A DNA stretch of 64,000 nt from Allocoprococcus comes (GCF_013300725.1 NZ_JAAIMM010000013.1:1-64000); one strand, 5' to 3'. Positions 36,109-45,341 are shown, counted from the first letter of the stretch. Notes: generated by a model not told the origin, from the letters alone. A program made the numbers and translations.

Positions 36109-36726
36109 ATGAAAACAGAAGACTTAAAAGAACAGGGTTTGACTGACGAACAGATCCAGTACGTCATGAAAGAGTACGGGAAAGACGTTAAGAAGTTGCA
36201 GAAAGACAACGAAACCTTAACGGCCGACCGGGACAATTGGAAATCCAAAGCAGAGACAGCGGAAGAAACGTTGAAAGGCTTTGACGGAATCGATCCAGAA
36301 CAGATTCAGAAAGACCTGAAAGAATGGCAGAAGAAAGCTGAAGACGCTGAAAAAGATTACAAGGAAAAGCTTTACGAACGTGATTTTGCGGATGCTCTTG
36401 GCAAGGAATTTGAAACTATTAAATTCTCTAGTGAAGCTGCAAAGAAGCAGATCATGAACGATGTAAAAGCAGCCGGTCTTAAATTGCATGATGGAAAGAT
36501 TCTCGGACTGAATGATCTGATCGCACAGATGAAAGAATCAGACGCATCAGCGTTCGTTGACGAAAACGCAGATAAAGCGAAAGCGGGGGCTGCCAGATTT
36601 ACAACTCCAAAAACCGGAGCTGGCGCAGGAGCGGTCGGTCATGTATCTATGACAGAGCTTATGCGCATGAAGAACGAAAATCCAAACCTTGATATTTCTT
36701 CTTACATTCAGGGCAAAAATGAGTAG
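36109..36726 (+). CDS. Phage scaffold protein (GP20 family)
   Basis: 205 residues, acidic, coiled coil over about residues 20-100 (KKLQKDNETLTADRDNWKSK and onward), and a C-terminal part with TPKTGAGAGAVGHVSMTELM. Typical of the phage minor structural protein GP20/scaffold family that guides head assembly and is encoded immediately before the major capsid gene, as here. GGAAGGAG precedes the ATG. Intact, although its client capsid gene is truncated. Confidence 0.85.
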   Translation: MKTEDLKEQGLTDEQIQYVMKEYGKDVKKLQKDNETLTADRDNWKSKAETAEETLKGFDGIDPEQIQKDLKEWQKKAEDAEKDYKEKLYERDFADALGKEFETIKFSSEAAKKQIMNDVKAAGLKLHDGKILGLNDLIAQMKESDASAFVDENADKAKAGAARFTTPKTGAGAGAVGHVSMTELMRMKNENPNLDISSYIQGKNE

Positions 36727-36769
36727 ATATTTTTTAACCCGGAAAAGTTACGGGTAGAAAGGAAACAAC

Positions 36770-38632
36770 ATGGCATTATTCGACCAGAAAAATTTTAATG
36801 GCGAGGTTTTTGGTGCGTATGTAGATCAGACCGAGAACCTTAACAGAAACGAACTGTTAAAGTCTGGTGCTATTGTGGAAAAACCGCAGTATGCTTCGCT
36901 TCTGCCAGATCAGACAGGTGGAAACTATCTGACAAGTCTAGGAGATACGGCATCGGCAGCGAAAGACGCAGCTGACGCTACAGAAGATGCGGCAAAAGCG
37001 GCAGAGGACTATCTTTCGCCGTTGGACGATATCAACAAATTTACCGCTGAAGATTCTTCCTCTAAGTCTCCGTCTAGTGGCAGTGGTGGATCCGGTGGTG
37101 GGACCGGTGCAACAGGACCGATGTTCGAGGACGTAGCGATCACGGATATTCCTATCCTCGAAAAGCTAAAAGACATTCTTTCGCAAATTTTTAAGCCTTT
37201 TAAACAGGCATGGCAGAAAGAGGGAAAAGCTACCATAGATGCGGCGAAATTAGCTTTTAACAACTTAAAAAGCCTTGCGAAGGATGTTGGTAAAAGTATG
37301 TTGGAAGTCTGGACAAACGGAACAGGCACACAGCTGTTATCCACTACATTACAGATTGTACAAGCGATTCTGACCACGATTGGACGGATAGCCGGAAAGC
37401 TCGATGAAGCTTGGAACAAAAACAGTGTAGGTACTGCAATTATACAGGCGATTGCAGATATCTTACAAAAGATACTGGATTTCGTGAACCGTATCGCATG
37501 GGCAACAGCAGACTGGGCGGCAAAGCTTGACTTCTATCCACTTCTGGATTCCATCCGGCAGTTATTGGAGTCGGTCAGTCCGCTTGTGGAGAAGATTGGA
37601 AATTTCCTCGGCAACGTATATGAAAAAATCATACTTCCATCTTTGACATGGCTTATTGAAACCGGATTGCCGACAGTAATAGAATGGCTCGGAAAATTCT
37701 TTGATTTTCTTTCAGAACATCAATGGATTATTGATTTGCTCGGAGCAACCTTACTCGGAGCGTTTGCAGCATCGAAAATAGTTGCTCTCATCACTTCAAT
37801 AATGGGTGCGATAGAACTTTTGATGTCTATTATTGGAACAGAAGGATTGATCGGATTGCTTGGCGGACCTTTGGCGGTTGCGATAGCTGCAACTATAGCG
37901 ATTCTTGTACTTCTTGTAACGCACTGGGATACCGTGAAAAACACAATGAACACCATAAAAGACTGGATCGCAAATGCATTTGTCCATGACTGGACAAAAG
38001 AGTTCGGATATCTCGGCGGATACCTGAATGCGTGGTTCAAAAATATCAAAAATTTATGGGATGGCATAAAGCAGATATTTAACGGAATTATAACATTTGT
38101 AAAAGGTGTATTCACTGGAAACTGGCGGCAAGCTTGGGAGGGAGTACGACAGATATTCGCCGGAGTTTGGAACTCATTTGCAGCAATTGTAAAAGCTCCG
38201 ATCAACACAATTATAGCTTTTATAAATAGTTTCCTTTACGCAATCCAGACCATGCAAAACTCTTTCGCAAACGCTCTAAACTCCATGAGTATTAGCCTAC
38301 CACATTGGCTCGAAAAACTGACTGGTTTTAGTTCTGTCGGATTTAATGTCGGATATTGGAGTGCGCCGATGGTTCCATATCTTGCACAGGGAGCTGTTAT
38401 CCCACCAAACAAAGAGTTTATGGCAGTCCTCGGAGATCAGAAGAGTGGTAACAATATTGAAGCACCGGAAAGCCTGATTCGCCGGATTGTAAGGGAAGAA
38501 AGCGGAAATGGTAAGGGCAGCACGTACAATGTAACCGCACAAGTAAACAGAAGAACGCTGTTTGATCTGGTTTTGGAAGAGGGAAAAGTGAGAAGAACTG
38601 TAACTGGAAGAAACCCGTTCGAGACGGTTTAG
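36770..38632 (+). pseudogene. Major capsid / tape-measure deletion fusion
   Basis: Open frame of 620 codons made of two unrelated phage proteins. Residues 1 to about 55 (MALFDQKNFNGEVFGAYVD to QTGGNYLT) match the start of a major capsid protein, in the expected place after the scaffold. From about residue 56 the sequence is the back part of a siphophage tape-measure protein: Ala-rich linker, LSPLDDINKF, Ser/Gly linker, then long hydrophobic helices such as LIGLLGGPLAVAIAATIAIL and a C-terminal domain. The junction is near 36932-36940. The rest of the capsid gene, head-tail connectors, major tail protein, tail chaperones and tape-measure front are missing. Frame continuity is by chance or selection; capsid function is certainly lost. 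Confidence 0.85.
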
Positions 38633-38642
38633 GAGGTATGAA

Positions 38643-39026
38643 ATGGCACAAAATCATTTAAAATTTGGAACATACACGCCAACAGATCCAGACTCGGACG
38701 GATACCAGGTATCATTTGCCACAACCTCTTCTGATAAATCCGGGCGAACAATGCGAGGGAATATGAAAAATGCGGTGCTGTTCACGGTAGAAGCGTACAA
38801 TCTTAAATGGACGGACATCGATGCAACGGTAGCAAGTCGCATTTTGAAAGAAGTCATGGGAAAAGACGAATTTGACTTCTACCATTTTAATGTCTACACG
38901 GCAAGCTGGGAAACCGGAAAATTCTATGCTGCAAACTTTAATGCCCCGGTGATTAGCATAGAAGATGGAAAAGAAAAATTAAGTGAATTGAGCTTTCAGG
39001 TTACTGGAATGAATCCGGTATTGTAA
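38643..39026 (+). CDS. Phage tail component
   Basis: 127 residues, beta-rich, with NHLKFGTYTPTDPDSDGYQV at the start and SELSFQVTGMNPVL at the end. Position directly after the tape-measure end and before the large tail protein is that of the distal tail or tail-completion protein of siphophages. Preceded by TTAGGAGGT. Exact family not recognised. Confidence 0.65.
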   Translation: MAQNHLKFGTYTPTDPDSDGYQVSFATTSSDKSGRTMRGNMKNAVLFTVEAYNLKWTDIDATVASRILKEVMGKDEFDFYHFNVYTASWETGKFYAANFNAPVISIEDGKEKLSELSFQVTGMNPVL

Positions 39027-39036
39027 GGAGAAGGGA

Positions 39037-41514
39037 ATGAAAAACGCAAGTACATTATTGAAAAAGTACATAAAAAAAGGCGGTGCGTTCTATGCCTACG
39101 CTGTGGTTACTCTGGCAACCGGAGAAAAGCTCACGCTTACATCAGACAGGGATTTCATGATAAGTCCGAACAGTTACACGGAACAGGGCGGAAGTGATGG
39201 CTTTCCGCTCGGTGCAGCTGTCTCTAAGACAATCACACTGACGATAGATAATATCGATGAAAGATATTCTAAATATGATTTTTACTATGCAAGGATCGCA
39301 CTATATACAGAAGCATACAATGATTACCAAACACTTAGAGACATCAATAACGACGTAATAAAAGACGTTGAAAATGATCCGATTCTTACATTTGATCCAC
39401 ACATGGAAAGAATGCAAGAGGGTGTATTTACCGTTCTGAATCCGGTTGCAATCGGTGACGTGATCGAGCTGACCGCCTACGATGATATGTGGAAGTCGGA
39501 CAGGACATTCTCCACGCAACTGACTTATCCGACAACAGCGTTGCAACTATTACAGGAAGTCTGTACATCTTGCGGAATGGTCCTCGGAAGTCCGACTTTC
39601 AGAAACTCGGACTTTTCTATCAGTTCTGCGCCGGGAAAGACAACTGGACGGAAGATCATCGGATATATTGCACAGTTAGCTTGTGGGAATGCAGTAATCC
39701 AAAACGGTATGCTTACCATCAAAACGCATGATTTTAGCGCATTTTCCGGCATTACAGATAGTACAAAACCAGAAAGCTTGAAAGAGGATTCTGGATATCA
39801 CATTTTTGAAGATTTTGCATCTGATCCAGACATCGACACAGACAACGTGGTAATCACTGGAATCTCCACAGAAGTCGAAAGCAAAACGGGTGGAGATGCC
39901 GAAACAGTAATCAGCGGAACGGACGATTACTGCATCAAGATTACAAATCCGCTAATCAAAGGGAAAGAGCAGACAGTAGTCAATTCCATAGCTGAAATTC
40001 TTGTAGGTGCGACGCTTCGGAAGTTTAGCGGCGACTTTTTCCCGAATCCGACAGTAGAATTTATGGATTTGGCTTGTGTAGTAGACCGGAAAGACAAGGT
40101 GTACCGTACAATCGTAACAACACACGAATTTTCGTATCTCGGTGGATCATCTTTTAAATGCGATATCAATTCTCCAGAAAGACAGGCTGGCGAGTATTAC
40201 AGCGAAGCAGCGGAAATCTACAATGGCATCAAAAAAGACGTTGCAAGCAATAAGAACAATATATCCAATATGCAGAATGCGATTGAGCTGCTAAACACAA
40301 CACTCGAAAATGCTGCCGGGATGTATGAAAGCAACGCGAAGCAGCCAGACGGAAGTGTGGTGTCATTCATTCACGATAAGCCAACACTTGCAGAATCAAA
40401 GGTGGTTATAAAGGTGACAGCTGAAGCAATCGGCTTGTCGAATGACGGTGGCAAGACATATCCTTACGGAATCATACTTACTGGTGATTTGATTGCAAGA
40501 ATCCTTTACACTGTCGGAATCAATGCAGATTATATTATATCCGGTAGAATTTCGTCAAAAACCGGAAAAGTTTTTTTTGACTTAGACAATAACGTTCTTT
40601 CGTGCAACAAAATAGTAAGTAGTGAGGATGGAACGTCATCTGATATTACATCGGTTATAGGTGCAAGCTATGTTGGCGGTAGCACTGATACAAGTGGTTA
40701 TAAAGTACACGGACTGAATACATTTCATCCTGGAATGTCGAGATATGGCATAGTAATACAACCCGGAAATAATGATGAAATTCCAACTATCATAACCGGT
40801 GGAGATTCATTTTCTGTAAAAACACGAAGAGACAAAGATTCGGACATCCGTAGTGGTGGAATACAACTGACAAAAAATGGATATATGCTTTTGGCTGGTG
40901 GTTGCGGAGATAGCCTTTTTAACGATTCGTGGATTGAAAGTAATGCATACAATAGTCAATACGGGAATATAATTATTCAACCTAGATACACAATAAGCGG
41001 TTCTACATCTATATCTAACGGTATGGTGAACATCAATGGACCCGTTAATATGCACAGCTCAGACGTGAGCATTTCCGGAAGACTGACTGTTAGTGGCTCA
41101 AAAAACAGAGCAGTCGATACTGAAAGCTATGGGAAAAGACTTTTAAATTGTTACGAAACACCATCACCAATGTTCGGGGACGTTGGCGATGGAATAACGG
41201 ATAATAGTGGAAAATGCTATATAAATATAGATCCCATATTTTTAGAAACAATTGCAAGCGGTTGCAAATATCAAGTTTTCCTACAGAAAAACGGAGAAGG
41301 CGATATATGGGTTGAGGAGCGATGTAAAACATACTTTATTGTCAAAGGCACTGCAAATTTAAAGTTTTCGTGGGAAATCAAGGCGTTACAGAAAGAATAT
41401 GAGTACGAAAGGATAAATCAGTATAGCGTAGAAGAGGACAATATAATTGATTATGGAGATATCGGAGCAATGATGTATCAAAAGTATTTGGAAGAAATGC
41501 AAGTGGAGGTATAG
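39037..41514 (+). CDS. Large phage tail protein (tail hub/host contact)
   Basis: 825 residues. The first ~370 have the look of a tail hub or tail-endopeptidase-like region (ISPNSYTEQGGSDGFPLGAA, VFTVLNPVAIGDVIELTAYD, TALQLLQEVCTSCG). A helical region around 390-430 follows, then repeated beta segments with Gly, Ser and Asn typical of fibre or receptor-binding domains. Full-length by comparison with neighbouring siphophage tail proteins. Preceded by AAGGAGAAGGG. Enzymatic activity is not evident. Confidence 0.75.
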   Translation: MKNASTLLKKYIKKGGAFYAYAVVTLATGEKLTLTSDRDFMISPNSYTEQGGSDGFPLGAAVSKTITLTIDNIDERYSKYDFYYARIALYTEAYNDYQTLRDINNDVIKDVENDPILTFDPHMERMQEGVFTVLNPVAIGDVIELTAYDDMWKSDRTFSTQLTYPTTALQLLQEVCTSCGMVLGSPTFRNSDFSISSAPGKTTGRKIIGYIAQLACGNAVIQNGMLTIKTHDFSAFSGITDSTKPESLKEDSGYHIFEDFASDPDIDTDNVVITGISTEVESKTGGDAETVISGTDDYCIKITNPLIKGKEQTVVNSIAEILVGATLRKFSGDFFPNPTVEFMDLACVVDRKDKVYRTIVTTHEFSYLGGSSFKCDINSPERQAGEYYSEAAEIYNGIKKDVASNKNNISNMQNAIELLNTTLENAAGMYESNAKQPDGSVVSFIHDKPTLAESKVVIKVTAEAIGLSNDGGKTYPYGIILTGDLIARILYTVGINADYIISGRISSKTGKVFFDLDNNVLSCNKIVSSEDGTSSDITSVIGASYVGGSTDTSGYKVHGLNTFHPGMSRYGIVIQPGNNDEIPTIITGGDSFSVKTRRDKDSDIRSGGIQLTKNGYMLLAGGCGDSLFNDSWIESNAYNSQYGNIIIQPRYTISGSTSISNGMVNINGPVNMHSSDVSISGRLTVSGSKNRAVDTESYGKRLLNCYETPSPMFGDVGDGITDNSGKCYINIDPIFLETIASGCKYQVFLQKNGEGDIWVEERCKTYFIVKGTANLKFSWEIKALQKEYEYERINQYSVEEDNIIDYGDIGAMMYQKYLEEMQVEV

Positions 41515-41516
41515 AA

Positions 41517-41717
41517 ATGAAGATACTGACGAGTTATACAAAGTTCACGACAGGCGAGGGAGAAAGAGTTACGTTTACATATTCAGAAGTGTCTGATAAA
41601 GGAGAACTCATAAGCCAAAACAATAGAGGAAACTTTATTGCTATTGATAGCGAACTTTTGAAACACATAGAAGCTGTTGACAAATATATCAGCAACAACT
41701 ATCTCAAGGAGGACTAA
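41517..41717 (+). CDS. Small phage tail-region protein
   Basis: 66 residues, two bases after the large tail gene, with GGAGGT ahead. TSYTKFTTGEGERVTFTYSE suggests a small beta hairpin; the C-terminus is helical (LKHIEAVDKYISNNYLK). Resembles the short XkdX/tail-linked proteins in place, but no domain is assigned. Confidence 0.6.
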   Translation: MKILTSYTKFTTGEGERVTFTYSEVSDKGELISQNNRGNFIAIDSELLKHIEAVDKYISNNYLKED

Positions 41718-41719
41718 TC

Positions 41720-42529
41720 ATGGCGAAATGGGATGAATACGGCTTAAAAGCTGGCACGTCTGCTAGAGATGAAGTCTTGATAAAGGATTCCGACACAAAC
41801 ACAAACAAGCGCATCACCGTTGGGGATATCCAGGAATTTGCAAACGACAAGATGCTCGAAAAAGAAAACGCCACGCTGAACACCGAAGCAAAAACCTTGA
41901 TCGGCGCGATTAACGAAGTGGATGCCAAAAATGATGCCCTCGAAAAGGATAAAAAAGCCATAGAAGCTGCTCTGGAAAATGAAAAAAATGAACGGACTGC
42001 GGCTGATACAAAGGAAAAATCAGAGAGACAGGCTGAAATTGACGTTGAGCGAAAGAGAATCAATAATGTATATACAAATAAACTTGTTTCGCTTGATGAA
42101 GTTGCGCTTGTTACAGAAGAAGGATTTTTCGTGGATGCACTGGCAGTTAAAGAGTTAAATAGCAAATTGACAAATACAAATACGAATCTTGCAAAAGCCA
42201 ACACTGTTTTAGAGAATAGGAAACCAATATTCATTGATTCAACGTCAACAGAAAGTGTTACATTTGACACAACCAATTTTTTAAAATCCGGCATTACGTA
42301 TGCATTTGTTGTTGCAGTAAACTCGAACTTGAATAGTGGGACTTACGCGCAAGAAATCACTTGCAAGTTGAATGATGCTATAATTGGAAAAAACGGGAAT
42401 TACTACATACTGACATCCATTTTTTCCGGAAAATGTTCCAAGGGTGATAGAATTCATATCACATCATACAAAAATGGTGGAAACTGGAGTGGTTGGGGTA
42501 CTAGATGTATTTTTATTCCACTTTCTTAA
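41720..42529 (+). CDS. Predicted tail fibre with coiled coil
   Basis: 269 residues. The N-terminus KWDEYGLKAGTSARDEVLIK probably attaches to the tail, a long coiled coil follows over about 45-170, and the C-terminal 90 residues form a beta-rich tip (GITYAFVVAVNSNLNSGTYA, KGDRIHITSYKNGGNWSGWG). This plan fits a trimeric tail fibre. AAGGAGGACT precedes the ATG. The following 144 bases to the next gene contain no gene. Confidence 0.65.
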   Translation: MAKWDEYGLKAGTSARDEVLIKDSDTNTNKRITVGDIQEFANDKMLEKENATLNTEAKTLIGAINEVDAKNDALEKDKKAIEAALENEKNERTAADTKEKSERQAEIDVERKRINNVYTNKLVSLDEVALVTEEGFFVDALAVKELNSKLTNTNTNLAKANTVLENRKPIFIDSTSTESVTFDTTNFLKSGITYAFVVAVNSNLNSGTYAQEITCKLNDAIIGKNGNYYILTSIFSGKCSKGDRIHITSYKNGGNWSGWGTRCIFIPLS

Positions 42530-42673
42530 CACTACGCACATATATAACAAAACTGGAAATAAAAGGTAGAATTTGCAGAGACTTGCTTATGCCGAACTGA
42601 TATCTGCATTTCTCTATTGTTGTTAAATTGCTATTTAGTTCAGAATCTCTCTAAAAAGAAGAAAGGAGTAACG

Positions 42674-43372
42674 ATGAATATACTTTTTTTAGACCAGAAA
42701 GAACCAGTTGAAGGAAAAGTAGTCAAACAGGATGATTCACATATTCTAATTGAGGGGGTAGAGAAAAACACTTCTGGGTTTCAACTACTTACAGAGAAAG
42801 GATATGTTTTTGGTAAGTATGAAGAGTTTACTACACTTTATAAAGAAGAAGAAAATGGATTTATTCTGTCTAATGACGGAAGTGTATATGTAGAACCGGA
42901 ACCAATGCCAGAACCGGAACCAGAACCAGAGCCAGAACCATATGAGCCAACTTTGGAGGACTTGCAAGAATCTAAAGTAGCTGAAATGAACATGGCACAA
43001 CAGGAAACTATTGCTACAGGTGTGGATGTCGTTCTTACGGATGGAATTACAGAACATTTCTCATTGACCGAGCGTGACCAGACTAGCCTTGTTGGATTAC
43101 AGGCTCAGGTCGCAATTGGAGCTGATAATATTTCCTGGCATACTTCCGATGAAGATGAACACTGCAAATTTTATAGCAATGCAGATATGGCAAAAATCAC
43201 TTCGTCTGCACTATCCTATGTAACATGGCACGTAACATATTTCCGTGACTTACGCATTTACATCCGTTCGCTGAAAAGCAAGGAAGATGTAGAAAAAGTC
43301 ACTTACGGAATGAATATTCCAGAAGCGTACCAGTCCGAGCCATTAAAAGCAATGTTGGCTCAAAAATCATGA
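42674..43372 (+). CDS. Phage protein with Pro-Glu repeat (tail accessory)
   Basis: 232 residues from the ATG at 42674 (AAAGGAG at 42662). The N-terminal small domain starts NILFLDQKEPVEGKVV. A proline-glutamate stretch of seven PE-type units (about 77-95) acts as a rigid linker. The C-terminal domain contains LTERDQTSLVGLQAQVAIGA and HVTYFRDLRIYIRS, similar to DUF4376-like domains of tail assembly proteins. Lies between the fibre and the lysis genes. Confidence 0.65.
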   Translation: MNILFLDQKEPVEGKVVKQDDSHILIEGVEKNTSGFQLLTEKGYVFGKYEEFTTLYKEEENGFILSNDGSVYVEPEPMPEPEPEPEPEPYEPTLEDLQESKVAEMNMAQQETIATGVDVVLTDGITEHFSLTERDQTSLVGLQAQVAIGADNISWHTSDEDEHCKFYSNADMAKITSSALSYVTWHVTYFRDLRIYIRSLKSKEDVEKVTYGMNIPEAYQSEPLKAMLAQKS

Positions 43373-43779
43373 AGAAGTTAAGACCGCTGATTCTGTTTCT
43401 GATTGGTGGTCTAATCTATGTATTTATCGAACTTACTGCAAGAGGACGCAGCCACTGGACGATGTTTGTAGTCGGAGGATTAGCGTTCTTCTTGGTTGGA
43501 TGCATAAACGAGAAATACCGAAAGATGCCACTGGTTAAACAGATGGCTATAGGAGCGATTGTGATTACAACGTTAGAGTTTTTGTGTGGATACATCGTAA
43601 ATCTATGGCTAGGTTGGAATGTATGGGACTACAGCAATATGCCACTAAATCTATTTGGCCAGATATGTTTGCCGTTTACAGCGCTATGGTTCTTTCTATC
43701 TGCTGTAGCCGTGATATTAGACGATTGGATAAGACATATATTGTGGAAAGAAAAAATGCCACATTATAAATTATTTTAA
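43369..43779 (+). CDS. Membrane protein, CmpB-like
   Basis: 136 residues with four membrane segments and the conserved block GYIVNLWLGWNVWDYSNMPL, followed by NLFGQICLPF and ALWFFLS, characteristic of the putative ABC-transporter type IV / CmpB family. Starts four bases before the preceding stop. Its presence between tail and holin genes is curious; a role in lysis or host membrane alteration is possible but unproven. Confidence 0.7.
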   Translation: MKKLRPLILFLIGGLIYVFIELTARGRSHWTMFVVGGLAFFLVGCINEKYRKMPLVKQMAIGAIVITTLEFLCGYIVNLWLGWNVWDYSNMPLNLFGQICLPFTALWFFLSAVAVILDDWIRHILWKEKMPHYKLF

Positions 43780-43867
43780 ATTCAATCTCGAAAAACATAA
43801 ATAAGAACAATACTCAACTAAAGGAATCCTTAACGGATTAATCAATTACAGAAAGGAAATTGATATT

Positions 43868-44074
43868 ATGGAACAGATTATGAATTATGTAAAACCAGAG
43901 CTTGTTGTTGTAGCGATCGCACTGTATTTTATCGGAGTCTGCTTAAAAGAAGTGCAGACCGTAGCGGACAAATACATTCCGGCAATCCTTGGAGTGATCG
44001 GGATTGTGATCTGCGGTATCTACGTGGTGGCGACTTGTGACCTTAAAGGTACACAAAGATATATTCTTCGCTGA
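43868..44074 (+). pseudogene. Truncated phage holin
   Basis: The first ~61 residues (ELVVVAIALYFIGVCLKEVQ, YIPAILGVIGIVICGIYVVA) are those of a holin with two membrane segments. The usual third part, about 30 residues with another membrane segment, is missing: after TCDLKG the frame runs into seven unrelated residues and stops at 44074. The break at about 44045-44055 coincides with the start of an early-region gene remnant, so this is a deletion joint that also removed the lysin gene normally found next. Confidence 0.7.
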
Positions 44075-44201
44075 TGAAGAAGAGGTATACCAGATACATC
44101 CAAAGAAATCCGAATATGTGAATCTGTCGGAAAACTGCTTGCATCTGTGGAAACCAATCGGGCACGAATTAGGAGAGCTTGTGGAGAAGAGATATGAATA
44201 A
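44037..44201 (+). pseudogene. Remnant of a phage early-region protein (DUF7694-like)
   Basis: In a different frame from the holin, codons from about 44043 read KVHKDIFFADEEEVYQIHPK followed by SEYVNLSENCLHLWKP, the core of a small conserved phage protein usually encoded in the early region. No proper start remains; the GTG at 44037 belongs to holin sequence. The family name is from memory and should be treated as approximate. Confidence 0.55.
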
Positions 44202-44397
44202 ACGCACCAGAAAAGAAATGAAGCATGACCAGGACCAGCACTACGGTGGCATGATCGCACATTGCGACAGCGACACGGCAAAAGAAAGCTTTTCCAGACC
44301 GGTATATGGATACAGACAGGAATTGGAAGATGAAGAACAGGAACGGTATCTTGCGGAATGGAACAGACGACTGAAAGAGAGGAAGAAGAGAAAATGA
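44194..44397 (+). CDS. Small charged phage protein
   Basis: 67 residues, starting in the stop of the preceding remnant (ATGAATAA) after GGAGAAGAG. Very hydrophilic and basic at both ends (NKRTRKEMKHDQDQHYGGM; RYLAEWNRRLKERKKRK). No family recognised. First of four overlapping small early-type genes. Confidence 0.55.
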   Translation: MNKRTRKEMKHDQDQHYGGMIAHCDSDTAKESFSRPVYGYRQELEDEEQERYLAEWNRRLKERKKRK

Positions 44398-44645
44398 TCG
44401 AGAAGATAACGGATATTCTGTTTAATATTTTGTTTCTAATCTTTTCGCCGGTGTTACTTTTAATCAGTTTGATTTGTTTTTTTGCGCTACCGTCCAGAGA
44501 TGAGCTCGGCTACATAAATGAGTGTAGCGGATGCAAGATGGGGCAAGATAAGAATTACTGTAAGAGTAAATGCAAGTATTACAGGCAAATAGAAAAGGAG
44601 AGAGAAGAAAGTGCAAGAAAAATGGATACCAATAACCGATCGTAA
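44394..44645 (+). CDS. Small membrane protein with cysteine motif
   Basis: 83 residues: an N-terminal membrane segment (ILFNILFLIFSPVLLLISLI) then a Cys-rich part ECSGCKMGQDKNYCKSKCKY, which could bind metal or form disulfides. Overlaps the previous stop by four bases. Function unknown. Confidence 0.55.
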   Translation: MIEKITDILFNILFLIFSPVLLLISLICFFALPSRDELGYINECSGCKMGQDKNYCKSKCKYYRQIEKEREESARKMDTNNRS

Positions 44646-44841
44646 GCCAAACAGCATGGAATTTGTCGAAAACTATGATTCAGACCATTACGGTGCCGCT
44701 TTTTTGGCAACTGTATCCGGTAAGAAAAGCCCTATGGTTCTGTTTTATTCGCAGACCGGTCACTGGTATGATGAAAGTCGAATGGATTACGAAGTGACCG
44801 CATGGATGAAATTACCGGAACGATACAAAGAAATGGCGTGA
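44611..44841 (+). CDS. DUF551-type phage protein
   Basis: 76 residues from a GTG after AAAAGGAGAG. The sequence EKWIPITDRKP at the start and VTAWMKLPERY at the end are the hallmarks of the small DUF551 family found in early regions of many phages; role unknown. Overlaps the previous gene. Confidence 0.7.
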   Translation: MQEKWIPITDRKPNSMEFVENYDSDHYGAAFLATVSGKKSPMVLFYSQTGHWYDESRMDYEVTAWMKLPERYKEMA

Positions 44842-44915
44842 ATGCGAACGCCAAAGAATGCGATATCAATAGAAACATATTTAATGAGAAAGTGGATAAT
44901 AAAAGAGGTGTAGAA

Positions 44916-45221
44916 ATGACAAGGACGAGATATAAATACATGCGAGACTATAAGATAGGTAGCAATACAGAGAAAAAGATCCTTGATTTTTGTAGAACGG
45001 CAAAAGGAGAAGAACAAGAGGACGTTCTAGCAGCGTGCGTAGAAGCCAACAAATATATAGCACATTATATTTTTTTGAATCTGATAACTGGTGTAGGCTA
45101 TGACAGAATGAGCCGAATATACTTTATCCCAGTTCAAAAGGTAGATTTCCAAGGTTATAGAAGATTGGCAATGAAAAAGTTACGTGATCTTAGATTTAAA
45201 AAGGAGGAAGAAAGTGGTTAG
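44916..45221 (+). CDS. Possible phage late-transcription regulator
   Basis: 101 residues from the ATG at 44916 (AGAGGTG upstream). Helical, with a C-terminal basic region (YFIPVQKVDFQGYRRLAMKK) that resembles the end of ArpU/RinA-like or sigma-region-4 regulators, which in related phages sit just before the terminase genes. In the joined circle this gene would indeed lie upstream of terS, past the recombinase. The call is tentative. Confidence 0.45.
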   Translation: MTRTRYKYMRDYKIGSNTEKKILDFCRTAKGEEQEDVLAACVEANKYIAHYIFLNLITGVGYDRMSRIYFIPVQKVDFQGYRRLAMKKLRDLRFKKEEESG

Positions 45222-45330
45222 GATATACGTAAATGGGATCCTTACAAAAAGAGAAGATTTGGAAAAAATTGAAATAAAAAATGAAAATATAAAAAAGATT
45301 CTTGCCAGTAAATTGACGGAAAAGAAGTGA
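45214..45330 (+). CDS. 38-residue protein upstream of the recombinase
   Basis: GTG at 45214 after AAGGAGGAAG; sequence VRIYVNGILTKREDLEKIEI then a Lys/Asn-rich helix. It overlaps the previous gene and its end overlaps the recombinase promoter. A beta-hairpin-plus-helix of this size could be a DNA-binding accessory such as an excision factor, but there is no recognisable family; recombination directionality factors are too diverse to call by eye. Confidence 0.5.
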   Translation: MVRIYVNGILTKREDLEKIEIKNENIKKILASKLTEKK

Positions 45331-45341
45331 TGATATAGAAT
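45313..45341 (+). promoter_or_regulatory. SigA-type promoter of the serine recombinase
   Basis: TTGACG (45313-45318), 17-base spacer, TAGAAT (45336-45341). Transcription would start about 45348, exactly at the 23-bp repeat copy (45347-45369), which is therefore a good operator candidate. No mother-cell or forespore sigma consensus was evident. Confidence 0.65.

Noticed and set aside
35855-36112. 85-codon open frame across the tRNA-like sequence
   Set aside because: It runs through perfect hairpins and the tRNA-like arms, has no ribosome site, and its translation resembles nothing; non-coding structure explains the region better.
42900-42960. CRISPR-like or tandem repeat in the Pro-Glu coding stretch
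   Set aside because: Short codon repeat encoding a PE linker; no spacers and no cas genes anywhere in the window.
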